NCBI RefSeq assembly: GCF_000801335.2
Contig: NZ_JSEH01000023.1
Coordinates: 1 to 64,000, forward strand
Direction: 5' to 3'
Source: Desulfovibrio sp. TomC
Lineage (GTDB): Bacteria > Desulfobacterota > Desulfovibrionia > Desulfovibrionales > Desulfovibrionaceae
DNA: 64,000 nt
Part shown: in pieces, positions 35,117 to 44,509 of the stretch
Position numbering within the stretch: the first letter of the stretch is position 1
How the letters are laid out: each line of letters starts with the position of its first letter
Translations under genes and position numbers: made by a program
The notes under the pieces: generated by a model
Told to the model about the DNA's origin: nothing
Seen by the model: only the letters and a program-made list of their open reading frames with translations
Database searches by the model: none

Positions 35117-37747
35117 TTAGGATTTATCGGCAGCGGCGGTCTGGGCCTGGGCCTTGGCGGCGGCGGCCGGATCGAAACACGGCGCGCCGGAGAGAAAGCA
35201 GGCCACCATGGTCTCGATGCTCTCCTCGCTGACCATCAGCATGTCGGTCTGGCGGGTGAATTGCAAAAGCCGCCCCATGTGCCCGAGCTTTTCGGCAATG
35301 ACCTCGGGCGAAAACTTCTGGAACCGGCCGGACACCCGATCCGAGACGGCCTCCACGCTAAAGCCCAGTTCGGCCAGGATGCGGCCGATGGCCCTGGCCC
35401 GACGCGAGCGTTTGACGTCGTCGGCCGCGCCGCCGGAAAAGGAAAAGGTGATGTAGTTCTTGTTGACGGTCTGGCCGCAGTAGCAGTCCAGCACGCCGTA
35501 GTGGTAGCCCACCCGGGAGCTGAAATTGAGGTATTTGTCCGAAATAATGGCGTAGGATTTCTCGCCGAACCGGTCAGCCCCGGCTTTGGGCTGGGCAATG
35601 AGCTGTTCGGACATGACCGAGAGGAAGCCGCCGAGGTTGACCGGCCGCAGGGCCTTGGCCTCCTCGGACAGGACCAGACCCGTCAGCAGGGCGGCAAAGG
35701 GGCGCGAAGCGATGTCGGCCGGACGCACCCGCGCCCTCCCCGCCGCCTCCTCCCGGATGCCCCCGCCAAGATCGATGATGTGCAGATCAAGCCCGGTGGT
35801 GGCGGAAAGCACGTACGTCCCGCCCTGTTGGCCGGAGACGAGGTCGCTGACGGCAAACATGCAGCCGTAGGACCATTCGTGGAGAAGCCGGGTCACGTCG
35901 TGCAGGCTCGTGCAGTTTTCCGGGCGAAACTCCGGGGCCTTGGGATTTAAAAGGGTCAGCGGCACAATGCGCCGGGCCACCTGGCCCAGGATGGCGTGGA
36001 CCTGGGTGCCGGCCATGAGGGCCGAAGGCTCGGCCGCCTCAGCGAGCAAACGCTCCACCCGGCCCCGATAGATGCGCCCGGCCCCGACGTCCACGGTGAC
36101 GATGTCGCCCGGGGCCAACAGGCTCGTGGCCCCTTCCAGGCCAATAAGAGTCGGCACGCCAAATTCCCGCGACAACGAGGCCATGTGCCCGGTGACGCTG
36201 CCGTGGTCGGTGACAATGGCCGCCGCCCGCTTCATGACCACCATGAACTGGGGCGAGCTGTGGGAGGCCACCAGCACGGCCCCCTCGGGAAAACCGTCCA
36301 GATCGTCCTCGGTCACCGCCCGGTACACCGGACCGCAAGCCACCCCGCTGGCCGCGGCCTGCCCGCCCTGGGCCACGATCTCGTAGCCGGGCACGGGCGG
36401 GGCGCTGTTTTCCGCCACATCGGCCAGGGCGGTCAGCTGCCGGGATTGCAGGATGATCAGTTCGCCGGCCGCGTCCAAGGCCCACTCCATGTCCTGGGGC
36501 CGGCCGAAATGGCGCTCCAGGGCCAGCCCCCAGCCGGCCAGGGTCCGGGCCTGCCCGGCCGTCAGGCAGGGGGCGGTGCGCTCGGCCTCGGGAACCTCCA
36601 CGTCGAGGAGGCCCCCGGCAGCCGCGGCCACCAGCATCCTGGGCTTGTCCGCCACGACCACCGAGGTCGCCTCCAGGCTTTCGCGGTCGAGCAGATAGGT
36701 GTCGGGGGTGATGACCCCGTCAACGGCGTAGGGACCAAGGCCCCAGACGGCGTTTATAAGCACTTCCTGACGGCTTGGGGCCTCGGGCAGGCGGGTATAC
36801 AGGACGCCGGCCGCCCGGGAGGGGATCTGGGCCAGACAGGCCACGGCCATGGCCACGTCGTCGTCGGGAATGCCCTTGAGCAGGCGGTAGGACATGGCCC
36901 GGGGCGTAAACAGGCTGGCGATGACGAACGTATACGACGAGGCCAGCCGGTCCGGGGCGACATTGAGCATGGTGAGGTACTGGCCGGCAAAGGACAGTTC
37001 GCCGTCCTCGCCGATGGCGCTTGAGCGAACGGCCAGCCGCATTCCCGGCCCAAGCCGGGCTTCCAGGCGTGTCGCGGCGGCAGCCATGTCCCGGGCCACG
37101 GCCTCGGGCAGGGGAGCGCGCAGGATGGCCGCCTGGATGTCCTCGGCTGCGGCGGCCATGGACCCCGGATCGTCCGGGGTGATGCCCAGGCGAATGCTGG
37201 CAATGGTCTCAAAGAGCCCGGCTTCCTCGAAAAAGGCGCGAAAGGCGGCCGTGGTCACGGAAAACCCGGGCGGCACCGGCAGGCCGGCCCGATTGGCGAT
37301 CTCCCCGAGATTGGCGCATTTGCCGCCCACCTGATCGACCATTTCGCCAGTGATCTCGGCCAGATCGAGCACCAGTTTGCCGCGCAGCGGATTGACCCGG
37401 CCCTCAAGGACGGTCTTGATCTCGCCCGACAGGCGTTCGACCAAGGCCAGCAGCACGGGCTGGGGTCGCCCCGAAAGCCCCTCGAAGCTTTTGATCATGC
37501 GGATGGCGTGAAAAATGGCCCGGCTGCTGCGCGACCGGATAAAGGCCATGCCGAAAACCTCGCGGCCGGAGAGCATGCCCTCGATTTCCGAGCAGATCTT
37601 GAGCAGTTCGGTGTTGGATTCGAGCAGCGACTGGAACCGGTTGTATTTTTCCCGGAACACCGCCGCCGACTGGTCGCGGTTGGCCGGCGTCTTGGGCCGG
37701 GTGAAGCTGGCTGCAAGGTTTCGCAGCCCCGAGAGGACCGTACCCAT
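35117..37747 (-). CDS. PEP/pyruvate-binding (PEP-synthase-like) protein with extra C-terminal domain
   Basis: An 876-residue protein. A helical N-terminal section (about 1-130) is followed by an ATP-grasp PEP/pyruvate-binding domain (about 135-445; GGKCANLGEIANRAGLPVPPGF, LAVRSSAIGEDGELSFAGQY) and the swivelling phosphohistidine domain, whose catalytic His near 519 is in DHGSVTGHMASLSREFGVP. The PEP-binding TIM barrel of PEP synthase is absent. In its place residues from about 610 to 860 form a domain I do not recognise, rich in hydrophobic and Gly segments (HIIDLGGGIREE, YHYGVLDCYCGQTVNKNY). It may be a phosphotransfer enzyme acting on an unknown acceptor. Upstream of hyi by ten bases, so probably the first gene of the unit. 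ATG 37747 has GGAG eight bases before it. Confidence 0.85.
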   Translation of the reverse strand: MGTVLSGLRNLAASFTRPKTPANRDQSAAVFREKYNRFQSLLESNTELLKICSEIEGMLSGREVFGMAFIRSRSSRAIFHAIRMIKSFEGLSGRPQPVLLALVERLSGEIKTVLEGRVNPLRGKLVLDLAEITGEMVDQVGGKCANLGEIANRAGLPVPPGFSVTTAAFRAFFEEAGLFETIASIRLGITPDDPGSMAAAAEDIQAAILRAPLPEAVARDMAAAATRLEARLGPGMRLAVRSSAIGEDGELSFAGQYLTMLNVAPDRLASSYTFVIASLFTPRAMSYRLLKGIPDDDVAMAVACLAQIPSRAAGVLYTRLPEAPSRQEVLINAVWGLGPYAVDGVITPDTYLLDRESLEATSVVVADKPRMLVAAAAGGLLDVEVPEAERTAPCLTAGQARTLAGWGLALERHFGRPQDMEWALDAAGELIILQSRQLTALADVAENSAPPVPGYEIVAQGGQAAASGVACGPVYRAVTEDDLDGFPEGAVLVASHSSPQFMVVMKRAAAIVTDHGSVTGHMASLSREFGVPTLIGLEGATSLLAPGDIVTVDVGAGRIYRGRVERLLAEAAEPSALMAGTQVHAILGQVARRIVPLTLLNPKAPEFRPENCTSLHDVTRLLHEWSYGCMFAVSDLVSGQQGGTYVLSATTGLDLHIIDLGGGIREEAAGRARVRPADIASRPFAALLTGLVLSEEAKALRPVNLGGFLSVMSEQLIAQPKAGADRFGEKSYAIISDKYLNFSSRVGYHYGVLDCYCGQTVNKNYITFSFSGGAADDVKRSRRARAIGRILAELGFSVEAVSDRVSGRFQKFSPEVIAEKLGHMGRLLQFTRQTDMLMVSEESIETMVACFLSGAPCFDPAAAAKAQAQTAAADKS

Positions 37748-37874
37748 GGGCGTACTCCGGACGCGGCAGGCAGCGATGCCCGTCGCCGGTTATGGCGCTT
37801 TCCCTTTTGCGCCCGGTGAACTTCCCCGCTATGCTCGCCCGACCCGCCCTCCCGGGCGGAACAGGGAGGCACTC

Positions 37875-37967
37875 ATGGGAGCGAATCTGGCCATCGTCAC
37901 GCTCGTCGTCGTCTTTTCCATCGTCATTGGCCTGTATATCGGCGGCAAACTGCGCCGCAAGCGCTAA
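37875..37967 (+). CDS. Tiny single-helix membrane protein (30 residues)
   Basis: Starts MGANLAIVTLVVVFSIVIGL and ends GGKLRRKR: one hydrophobic helix with a basic C-terminal anchor, orientation N-out/C-in expected. An excellent AGGGAGG site lies before the ATG. It is convergent with the hybrid kinase gene, and the two stop codons overlap. Divergent from the PEP-binding gene. No family known to me. Confidence 0.65.
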   Translation: MGANLAIVTLVVVFSIVIGLYIGGKLRRKR

Positions 37968-40453
37968 AAGGCCGCGGTTCCGGGGGAGGCTTCGCCCCGC
38001 TTTTCCGGGACCGCCGCCAGGTCAAGCCCCAGGGCCAGGGCCAGACGTCTGAGGATGCCCAGAGCGCGGGCAAATTCGTAGCGCTCCACGGCCTCGGCCA
38101 GTTCAGCCACTTCCGGCGGCGCAACACAGCCGACAAAGGCCTCGCGGACCACGGCCATGTCTTCATCGGCCCGGATGCTGCCTTCGGCCAGATGTCCGGC
38201 CATGCAGCGCAACAGCGGCAACAGGCCCGCCCCGCCCCCTGTTGTCGGCCGCGGGCAGGTCGAATGGCGGGCTTTGTCCTCCCGACTGCCCATGACGCCC
38301 AAAAGCGCCTCCAATAATTCGCCCTGTTCAAAAACCTTGTGCAGGCAGGCGTCCATGCCGGCCTCCAGGCAGCGTTGCCGTTCCGCGTCCGCGTCATGGG
38401 ACGTCAGGGCCACGATGGGGATGCCCGGTGGACACGGCGGGGCGACGCTGGCCGAGAGCAGCCGGCGGATGGTGCGGGCGGCGGTCGGACCATCCATCTC
38501 GGGCATCTCGATGTCCAAGAGAATCAGATCGAAGGGCCGCCCGCTATTTTTTTCCCCAAACAGCGTCCGACAGGCTTCCTTGCCGTTGTCGGCCGTGACC
38601 ACCTCATGGCCGGCGTTGCGAAGAATCTGGGAGAAGATGGCCCGGTTCAGTTTGGCATCGTCCACCAGCAGCACCCGCCAGCAGCCTGTGGCGGAACAGA
38701 TCGGCTCAGGGCCGCTTGGCGGCGTCAAGGCCGCGGCACTGGCCACGGCGGCGGCCAGGGCCGCGGCAAAATCGTCCATGGCGGCGACGTCGGGGCGCCC
38801 TCCATCGGACAGGACGACTTCAATGGCCCGGGCGGCCTCGGCCAGCGCGGAGGCGGCCAGATTGCCGGCCACACCCTTGACGGTATGGACCAGGCGTCGG
38901 GCCGACTCGATATCGCCCTTGGCCACGAGTTGCACCAGAGTGCCGGCGCAGTCGGCATAATCCCGGCCGAATTCCACAGCCACGCTGGCCAGCAAACGGC
39001 CATTGCCGCCAAGGCGCGTCAGGGCCGTGGGGATGTCGATGCCCGGCGACGGCTGTTTGGCCAAGCCGCCCGCCGTCTGGGCCGCGCTCGTGCGCACGGC
39101 CTGGGACTCGGCCTTGGCCCGGGCCGCAGCCGCAGCCGGCGCGATCCACTGGCCAAGCGCCTCCAGCAGGCAGTCCACCTCAAGCGGCTTGGTCAGATAG
39201 TCGTTCATGCCTGCTTCCAGACAACGGTCGCGGTCCTCGTCCAGGGCGTGGGCGGTCAGGGCCACAACGGGCAGATCGGCCGCGCCGGGCAGGATGCGGA
39301 TGGCCCGGGTGGCGGCCAGTCCGTCCATCACCGGCATCTGCACGTCCATGAGCACGACGTCGTAAAAGGCCGCGCCCACCATCTCCACGGCCTCGCGGCC
39401 GTTTTGGGCCACATCGACCGCCGCGCCCAGGCGTTCCAGGGTCTCGCGGGCCACCTGCTGGTTGATGGCGTTGTCCTCGACCAGGAGCACCAGAGTCCCG
39501 GACAAGGGGCGCTCAGACAGGGAAATGGCGGCGTCGCCGGCCAGGGCCTGGATCCGGGGCGCTCCCGGCGACACCGGGGCGGCCGCCGGCGCGTCCGGCC
39601 GGATGTCGGCGGGGCGCTCGGCTGCGTCTTCAGCCAAACGGATGGAAAACCGAAACTGCGTTCCCTGGCCCGGCCGACTTTCAACGGACAAGGCCCCCCC
39701 CAAAAGGGCCACCCCCCGGCTGGCCAGGGCCAGACCGAGGCCCGTGCCGCCGTAGGGACGCGACAGGGAACCGTCGCCCTGGGTGAAGGATTCGAGCATG
39801 GCCGGAATGGAGGCCTCCTCCATGCCGATGCCGCTGTCGGCCACGCAAAAGGCCACGGCGGCTGTGCCGCCCTGCCGGGCCACCAGCTCCGCTTCCAGAC
39901 GCACCACTCCGCGCTCGGTAAATTTCACGGCATTGTCGGCCAGATGGCCCAGGATGCCTTCGAGGCGCGAGCAGTCGCCCACCAGACGCTTCGGGATGGC
40001 CGGGTCCAGGCGCACGGTCAGGGCCAAACCCTTGGTCCGGGCCTCGGGCAACAGTCGGTCGGCCACCCGGGTCAGGGAGGCGGAGAGTGCAAACGGCGCG
40101 ACCGTGAGATCGGCCTTGCCCTTTTCCAGGCGGGAAAAATCAGTGATGTCGTCGACGACTTCGAGCAATCCCCGGGCCGAAGCCTGGATCTTGGCTAGAT
40201 AATCGGCAACCTTGGGATGTTCGAGCAGTGGTTGGGCCAGATTGACCAGCCCAATGATGGCCGAAAGCGGGGTGCGCATCTCATGGGTCATGCGGGCCAT
40301 GAAATCAGCCTTGGCCTGACTGCCGGCCTGGGCATCGGTGCGCAGGCGTTCGATGACGCTGCCAGCCTCGGCCAACCCCTGGCGCAACCGGTCTCGCTCG
40401 GCCGAGACAGCAGCCAATTCACTCAGCAAGGTCTGGGCGCGATCCTGCTCCAT
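37964..40453 (-). CDS. Cytosolic hybrid histidine kinase with two receivers and HPt
   Basis: An 829-residue protein from ATG 40453 (MEQDRAQTLLSELAAVSAER), preceded by CGGAGAGAG; the frame extends upstream to 40987, but that part looks non-coding. After an N-terminal coiled coil comes HisKA with THEMRTPLSA near residue 55, HATPase (LADNAVKFT, DSGIGMEE, GGTGLGLALASR), a receiver with VVLMDVQMPVMDG near 367, an HPt domain with HTVKGVAGNLA near 520, and a second receiver with LILLDIEMPEMDG near 644. No sensor or membrane segment is present, so input probably comes through a partner. The order kinase-receiver-HPt-receiver allows a full internal phosphorelay. Confidence 0.92.
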   Translation of the reverse strand: MEQDRAQTLLSELAAVSAERDRLRQGLAEAGSVIERLRTDAQAGSQAKADFMARMTHEMRTPLSAIIGLVNLAQPLLEHPKVADYLAKIQASARGLLEVVDDITDFSRLEKGKADLTVAPFALSASLTRVADRLLPEARTKGLALTVRLDPAIPKRLVGDCSRLEGILGHLADNAVKFTERGVVRLEAELVARQGGTAAVAFCVADSGIGMEEASIPAMLESFTQGDGSLSRPYGGTGLGLALASRGVALLGGALSVESRPGQGTQFRFSIRLAEDAAERPADIRPDAPAAAPVSPGAPRIQALAGDAAISLSERPLSGTLVLLVEDNAINQQVARETLERLGAAVDVAQNGREAVEMVGAAFYDVVLMDVQMPVMDGLAATRAIRILPGAADLPVVALTAHALDEDRDRCLEAGMNDYLTKPLEVDCLLEALGQWIAPAAAAARAKAESQAVRTSAAQTAGGLAKQPSPGIDIPTALTRLGGNGRLLASVAVEFGRDYADCAGTLVQLVAKGDIESARRLVHTVKGVAGNLAASALAEAARAIEVVLSDGGRPDVAAMDDFAAALAAAVASAAALTPPSGPEPICSATGCWRVLLVDDAKLNRAIFSQILRNAGHEVVTADNGKEACRTLFGEKNSGRPFDLILLDIEMPEMDGPTAARTIRRLLSASVAPPCPPGIPIVALTSHDADAERQRCLEAGMDACLHKVFEQGELLEALLGVMGSREDKARHSTCPRPTTGGGAGLLPLLRCMAGHLAEGSIRADEDMAVVREAFVGCVAPPEVAELAEAVERYEFARALGILRRLALALGLDLAAVPEKRGEASPGTAAF

Positions 40454-40610
40454 GCTCTCTCCGTCGCTCTGAAAAGTTCGCGTCCACCGGATTGCGACCG
40501 ATCCCGGATACCTTGGAAATCTGGCGTGTTTACCTCCTGGCGTCAAGGCCGCTTCAGGGGATTGGACAACCTCCCGTGCAGCCGTTACACCAAAAAAAAT
40601 CGGAGGCCCC

Positions 40611-41108
40611 ATGCCCCTTCCCCCGCAAACCCTGCTCGCCTTTGCCGTCACCGCCGTGGCCGTTCTTGCCGGCGCGGCTGTGGATGTCACCCAAAAACGC
40701 ATCCCCAACCTGATCACCTTTCCGGCCATGCTGGCCCTCATTGCCGTCCATACCGCCTTCTCGGGCCTGCCCGGCCTGACCGACGCCCTGCTTGGGCTGG
40801 TGGGTGGGTTTATCATTTTTCTCATCCCGCACCTGTTTCGCGTGCTCGGGGCCGGCGACGTCAAGCTCATGGCCGCTGTCGGGGCCGGCCTTGGCCCCTC
40901 GGCCCTGCTCACGGTGTTTCTTTTCACCAGCCTGGCCGGCGGCGTGCAGTCGCTGGCCTGGCTCATGGCCAAACACCGTGCCGGCACAGGGAAAGAACCG
41001 GGCTACCGGGTGTGCTACGGCCCGGCTATCGCCGTCGGGACCCTGGCGACCATGGCCCTGCCCTTTTTCGGGCAGCCGTATCTTTCCATTGCCTTCCCCC
41101 GTTTCTAG
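40611..41108 (+). CDS. Prepilin peptidase, A24 family (CpaA-like)
   Basis: A 165-residue inner-membrane aspartyl protease. The two catalytic Asp are in AAVDVTQKRIPN near residue 25 and in the family motif GAGDVKL near 84. About five to six membrane helices fill the rest. The short form without the Cys-rich N-methylase loop is typical of CpaA/TadV enzymes that process Flp-type pilins. No pilus genes are nearby in this window. ATG 40611 has CGGAGG upstream. Confidence 0.9.
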   Translation: MPLPPQTLLAFAVTAVAVLAGAAVDVTQKRIPNLITFPAMLALIAVHTAFSGLPGLTDALLGLVGGFIIFLIPHLFRVLGAGDVKLMAAVGAGLGPSALLTVFLFTSLAGGVQSLAWLMAKHRAGTGKEPGYRVCYGPAIAVGTLATMALPFFGQPYLSIAFPRF

Positions 41109-41155
41109 TCTCGTTTCCGCGAAATCCGTTCCAGCCAGCATAAAGGACAACATCC

Positions 41156-41164
41156 TGGTATAAT
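41156..41164 (+). promoter_or_regulatory. Extended -10 promoter element for the Sel1-repeat gene
   Basis: TGGTATAAT (41156-41164) is a perfect -10 with the TGn extension, rare in such GC-rich DNA. No good -35 is visible, as expected for this class. It lies about 125 bases before the ATG at 41289. Confidence 0.5.
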
Positions 41165-41288
41165 ATCAAAATGCATTCTCAACGGTTGCAAGGAAGGCCA
41201 CACGAGCGCCAGGGATTGTCCGCGCATCCCATTTGCCTTAGATACAGGCATGCTCGGTTCCACGTTTCCCGTGCCGGAGGCCCGTGCC

Positions 41289-43364
41289 ATGTCCCATGCT
41301 TCGCACTCTTTCCGCCGTCAGGTCCTGGCTGCCGCGTTCTATGGGCTGGTCCTCCTCGGGGCGCTGTGGCTGGTGGCAGCCAGCTGCACCACGCCGGAAC
41401 TGGGTTCGCGGCTTTATGACCGGGGGGCCGGACAAGCCGCCCTGCCGCTCCTGGAAACCGCCGCTGCCCGGGGCTCGGCGCCGTCCTCCTACCGCCTGGG
41501 CCTGCTCCTGGCCGCCGGCGAGATCATTCCCCGGGACCTGCCCCGGGCCTTGGCTCTTTTGTCCTTTGCCGCCGGTAAAAACTCTGTCCCGGCCATGGTT
41601 GCGGCCGGCGACCTGACCCGAAGCCTCACCGGCGACGACGCCGCTGCGGCCGCCCTCTACGCCAGGGCGGTCGGGCGCGGCGACGTAACGGCCATGGCCC
41701 GTCTGGGCATCATGCGGGCGTCCGGAGCCGGCGGCCCGGCCGACATCGACGCGGCCCTGGCCCTGCTTGGCCGGGCAGCCAAAGCCGGCAACGCCCAGGC
41801 GGCCACAGCCCTGGGGCAGACCCTGCTGGCCCTTGACGCGGCCGGCGACCCCCGGGGCGGCGACCCGGGGGCAGCGGCCAAGTGGTTCGAGGCGGCCGGT
41901 CAGGCCGGCGATGCCGAGGCGCTGACCCGGTTGGCCGAACTCGTGGCCGACGGCCGGGGCCTGCCGGCCGACACGGCCCGGGCAGCCAGCCTTCGCCGTC
42001 GCGCGGCCGAAGCCGGCCATGCCCCGGCAGCCTACGACCTGGGCCTTATGTATCTGACCGGCCAGGGGGTCACGGCCTATCCCCTGGAGGCAGCCCGGCT
42101 GTTCGAGCGGGCGGCCGAAGCCGGCCATGTGGCGGCCATGCTGCAACTGGGGGACATGTATTTCGCGGGCCTGGGCGTCTTTCGCGATCCGGCCAAGGCG
42201 GTGGCCCTCTACGACGCCGCGGCCCAGGCCGATGACCGGGCGGCCGCTGCCGCCTGCCGGCTCTTTGCCGCCGGACCGGAAGACCGCCGCGACGCCCCGC
42301 GCGCCGGGCGGTATTGCGCCAAGGCGGCCGAGGCCGGCGATACAGAATCAGCCATGCTCCTCGGCCTGGGCATGGTACGCGGCCGGATTCCCGGCGACGC
42401 GGCCCAAGGCGCGGCCCTGCTCTCCCGGGCGGCCTGGGCCGGCAACGCGCCAGCCATGTACGCCATGGCCCTGCTCCATCTGTCCGGCCAGGGCGTGTCC
42501 GGCAATCCGGCCGAGGCCTTTCGCTGGTGCGCCAAGGCGGCCGAGGCCGGGCTGCCGGAAGCCAAGGCCCTGCTCGCCGCCTTGTCGGAAGAGGAATTTC
42601 CCAGTGCCGCCAATCTGGCCAAGGCCATCGACTTCTACCGCGAGGCGGCCACAGCCGGTGACGCCGAGGCCGGCTTCGCCCTGGGGTCGCTCCTCTCCAA
42701 AGGGCTGGCCGGGCCGCCGGATTTCACTGAAGCGCGCAAATGGTATGAGCAGGCGGCCTTGGCCGGGGATGCCCGGGCCCAGTTCAACCTGGGGCTTATG
42801 TATCTGACGGGCAAGGGCGGCGCGGTCAACGACGCCGAGGCGTTGCGCTGGATGCTCGAAGCGGCCAAACGCGGCGACGCCCATGCCCGCAGCAATGTGG
42901 CCACCATGACCCTGACCGGCCGGGGCAGGCCGTCCGATCCCCGGGAGGCCTTCCGCTGGTACCGGCTGGCGGCAGGCCAGGGCTATGCCCAGGCCCAGGC
43001 CATGCTGGCGGGATTTTATTATGAGGGGCGGGTGGTGCCGCGCGATTTCGAGAGTGCGCTGTTCTGGCTGAATCTGGCCAGCCGCACGCCCGGCAGCGAT
43101 GCCCTGCTGCTGCGGGCGGGCCGGGCCAAGGCGGTGCTGGAAAAGCGGCTTACCCCGGACCAGTTGGAGCGGGTGACAGCCCGACTGGCCGCCTACAAGC
43201 CGGCTGGCTTTGATCCTGAAGCGGAAAAGCTCGTGGTGGAGGCCATCAAATTTCTGCCGCCAAGCGCCCGGGGTCCGGGCTATCCGACCACCACCGCCCA
43301 GGCCGGCCCCGGGGGGACGCCGCCGCCGACCATAAGCGCGGCCGACCCCAAGGCCTTGTTTTAG
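41289..43364 (+). CDS. Sel1-like repeat protein, membrane-anchored or exported
   Basis: A 691-residue protein made almost entirely of about a dozen Sel1-like alpha-alpha repeats of 36 residues (units such as AAYDLGLMYLTGQGV and AQFNLGLMYLTGKGG). An N-terminal hydrophobic segment (LAAAFYGLVLLGALWLVAAS) is followed by Cys, a borderline lipobox. The chosen ATG 41289 has GGAGG eight bases upstream, better than the in-frame ATG at 41250. SLR proteins act as scaffolds for protein complexes in the periplasm or envelope. A degenerate C-terminal tail rich in Pro and Gly follows the repeats. Confidence 0.88.
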   Translation: MSHASHSFRRQVLAAAFYGLVLLGALWLVAASCTTPELGSRLYDRGAGQAALPLLETAAARGSAPSSYRLGLLLAAGEIIPRDLPRALALLSFAAGKNSVPAMVAAGDLTRSLTGDDAAAAALYARAVGRGDVTAMARLGIMRASGAGGPADIDAALALLGRAAKAGNAQAATALGQTLLALDAAGDPRGGDPGAAAKWFEAAGQAGDAEALTRLAELVADGRGLPADTARAASLRRRAAEAGHAPAAYDLGLMYLTGQGVTAYPLEAARLFERAAEAGHVAAMLQLGDMYFAGLGVFRDPAKAVALYDAAAQADDRAAAAACRLFAAGPEDRRDAPRAGRYCAKAAEAGDTESAMLLGLGMVRGRIPGDAAQGAALLSRAAWAGNAPAMYAMALLHLSGQGVSGNPAEAFRWCAKAAEAGLPEAKALLAALSEEEFPSAANLAKAIDFYREAATAGDAEAGFALGSLLSKGLAGPPDFTEARKWYEQAALAGDARAQFNLGLMYLTGKGGAVNDAEALRWMLEAAKRGDAHARSNVATMTLTGRGRPSDPREAFRWYRLAAGQGYAQAQAMLAGFYYEGRVVPRDFESALFWLNLASRTPGSDALLLRAGRAKAVLEKRLTPDQLERVTARLAAYKPAGFDPEAEKLVVEAIKFLPPSARGPGYPTTTAQAGPGGTPPPTISAADPKALF

Positions 43365-43464
43365 CGTCGCGCCCGCAAACGCCGGGCCGGCAGGCAGGCC
43401 AAGCAGGCCGCCACACCAAGAGCCAAGCGTACAACGGACGTTCGTTTTGTGTATGAGAGCCCGC

Positions 43465-44439
43465 TCACGGCACCGCCACGGCTCCCAGGATCGAGGTTAC
43501 GGCCGCGTCCGGGGTCAGCCCTTGGGCCTGGGCCTCGTAGGTGAGGAGCACACGGTGGCGCAGCACGTCCGGGGCCATGGCCTTGACATCCTGCGGCGTG
43601 GCGTAGCCGCGCCCGGACAGCAGGGCCAGCGCCTTGGCCGTGCGGGCCAGGGCAATGGCCGCCCGGGGTGAAGCGCCATAGGCCACCTGACCGGCCAGAT
43701 GGTCCAGTCCCGACCCGCCGGGGTTCCGGGTGGCCCCGACCAGGGCCACGATATACTCCAGCAGCCGGGCATCGAGATGCACCCGGCCGGCCAGATCCGA
43801 CAACGCCAGCACCTGCCCGCCGTCGAGCACCGTCGCCACCTCGGGTTCCTTCGCCAGACAAGCCCGGCGCACGATTTCCGCCTCCTCGTCCGGGGTGGGA
43901 TAGGCCACCGTCAACTGGAGCAGAAACCGGTCCACCTGGGCTTCGGGCAAGGGATACGTGCCTTCCTGTTCAATGGGATTTTGGGTGGCCAGCACCATAA
44001 ACGGCTGCGGCAGGGCAAAGGTCTCGCCGCCAATGGTCACCCGGCCCTCGGCCATGGCCTCAAGCAGGGCGGACTGCACCTTGGACGGGGCGCGATTGAT
44101 CTCGTCGGCCAAGAGAATATTGGCAAAAACCGGTCCCCGGCGCACGACAAAGGTCCCGGTGGCCGGCTGGTAGATCTCCGTGCCGCAGATGTCGGCCGGC
44201 AGCAGGTCCGGGGTGAACTGCACGCGCCGGAATTCGGCCCGAAGCGCCCGGGCCAGAGTCGAAACGGCCAACGTCTTGGCCAGTCCCGGCACGCCTTCGA
44301 TGAGCACATGCCCCCGGCACAAGAGGCCGATCAACAGGCGGTCGGTGAAAACGTCCCGTCCCACCAGCACCTTGGCCATCTCGGCCCGAAGCGCCGCCAC
44401 TTGGCCGGCCGCAACCACCAGTTCCGTTGCATCGATCAT
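43465..44439 (-). CDS. MoxR-family AAA+ ATPase
   Basis: A 324-residue chaperone-like ATPase. Walker A GVPGLAKT at 49-56, Walker B ILLADEINRA at 108-117, sensor 1 in LATQNPIEQEGTYPLPEAQ, and the C-terminal lid with GASPRAAIALARTAKALA. MoxR proteins normally head operons with DUF58 and vWA (Bat) genes and help insert metals or assemble their partners. Here the partner operon begins about 5 kb away at 49333 on the opposite strand, with five unrelated genes between, so the module appears split. Confidence 0.93.
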   Translation of the reverse strand: MIDATELVVAAGQVAALRAEMAKVLVGRDVFTDRLLIGLLCRGHVLIEGVPGLAKTLAVSTLARALRAEFRRVQFTPDLLPADICGTEIYQPATGTFVVRRGPVFANILLADEINRAPSKVQSALLEAMAEGRVTIGGETFALPQPFMVLATQNPIEQEGTYPLPEAQVDRFLLQLTVAYPTPDEEAEIVRRACLAKEPEVATVLDGGQVLALSDLAGRVHLDARLLEYIVALVGATRNPGGSGLDHLAGQVAYGASPRAAIALARTAKALALLSGRGYATPQDVKAMAPDVLRHRVLLTYEAQAQGLTPDAAVTSILGAVAVP

Positions 44440-44509
44440 ACAGGATTCTCCCGGGGTCCGGTATGCCTTGCGGCGAGGCCGGCGGCAAGGGGCGAAGCGC
44501 TCGGGAGGG

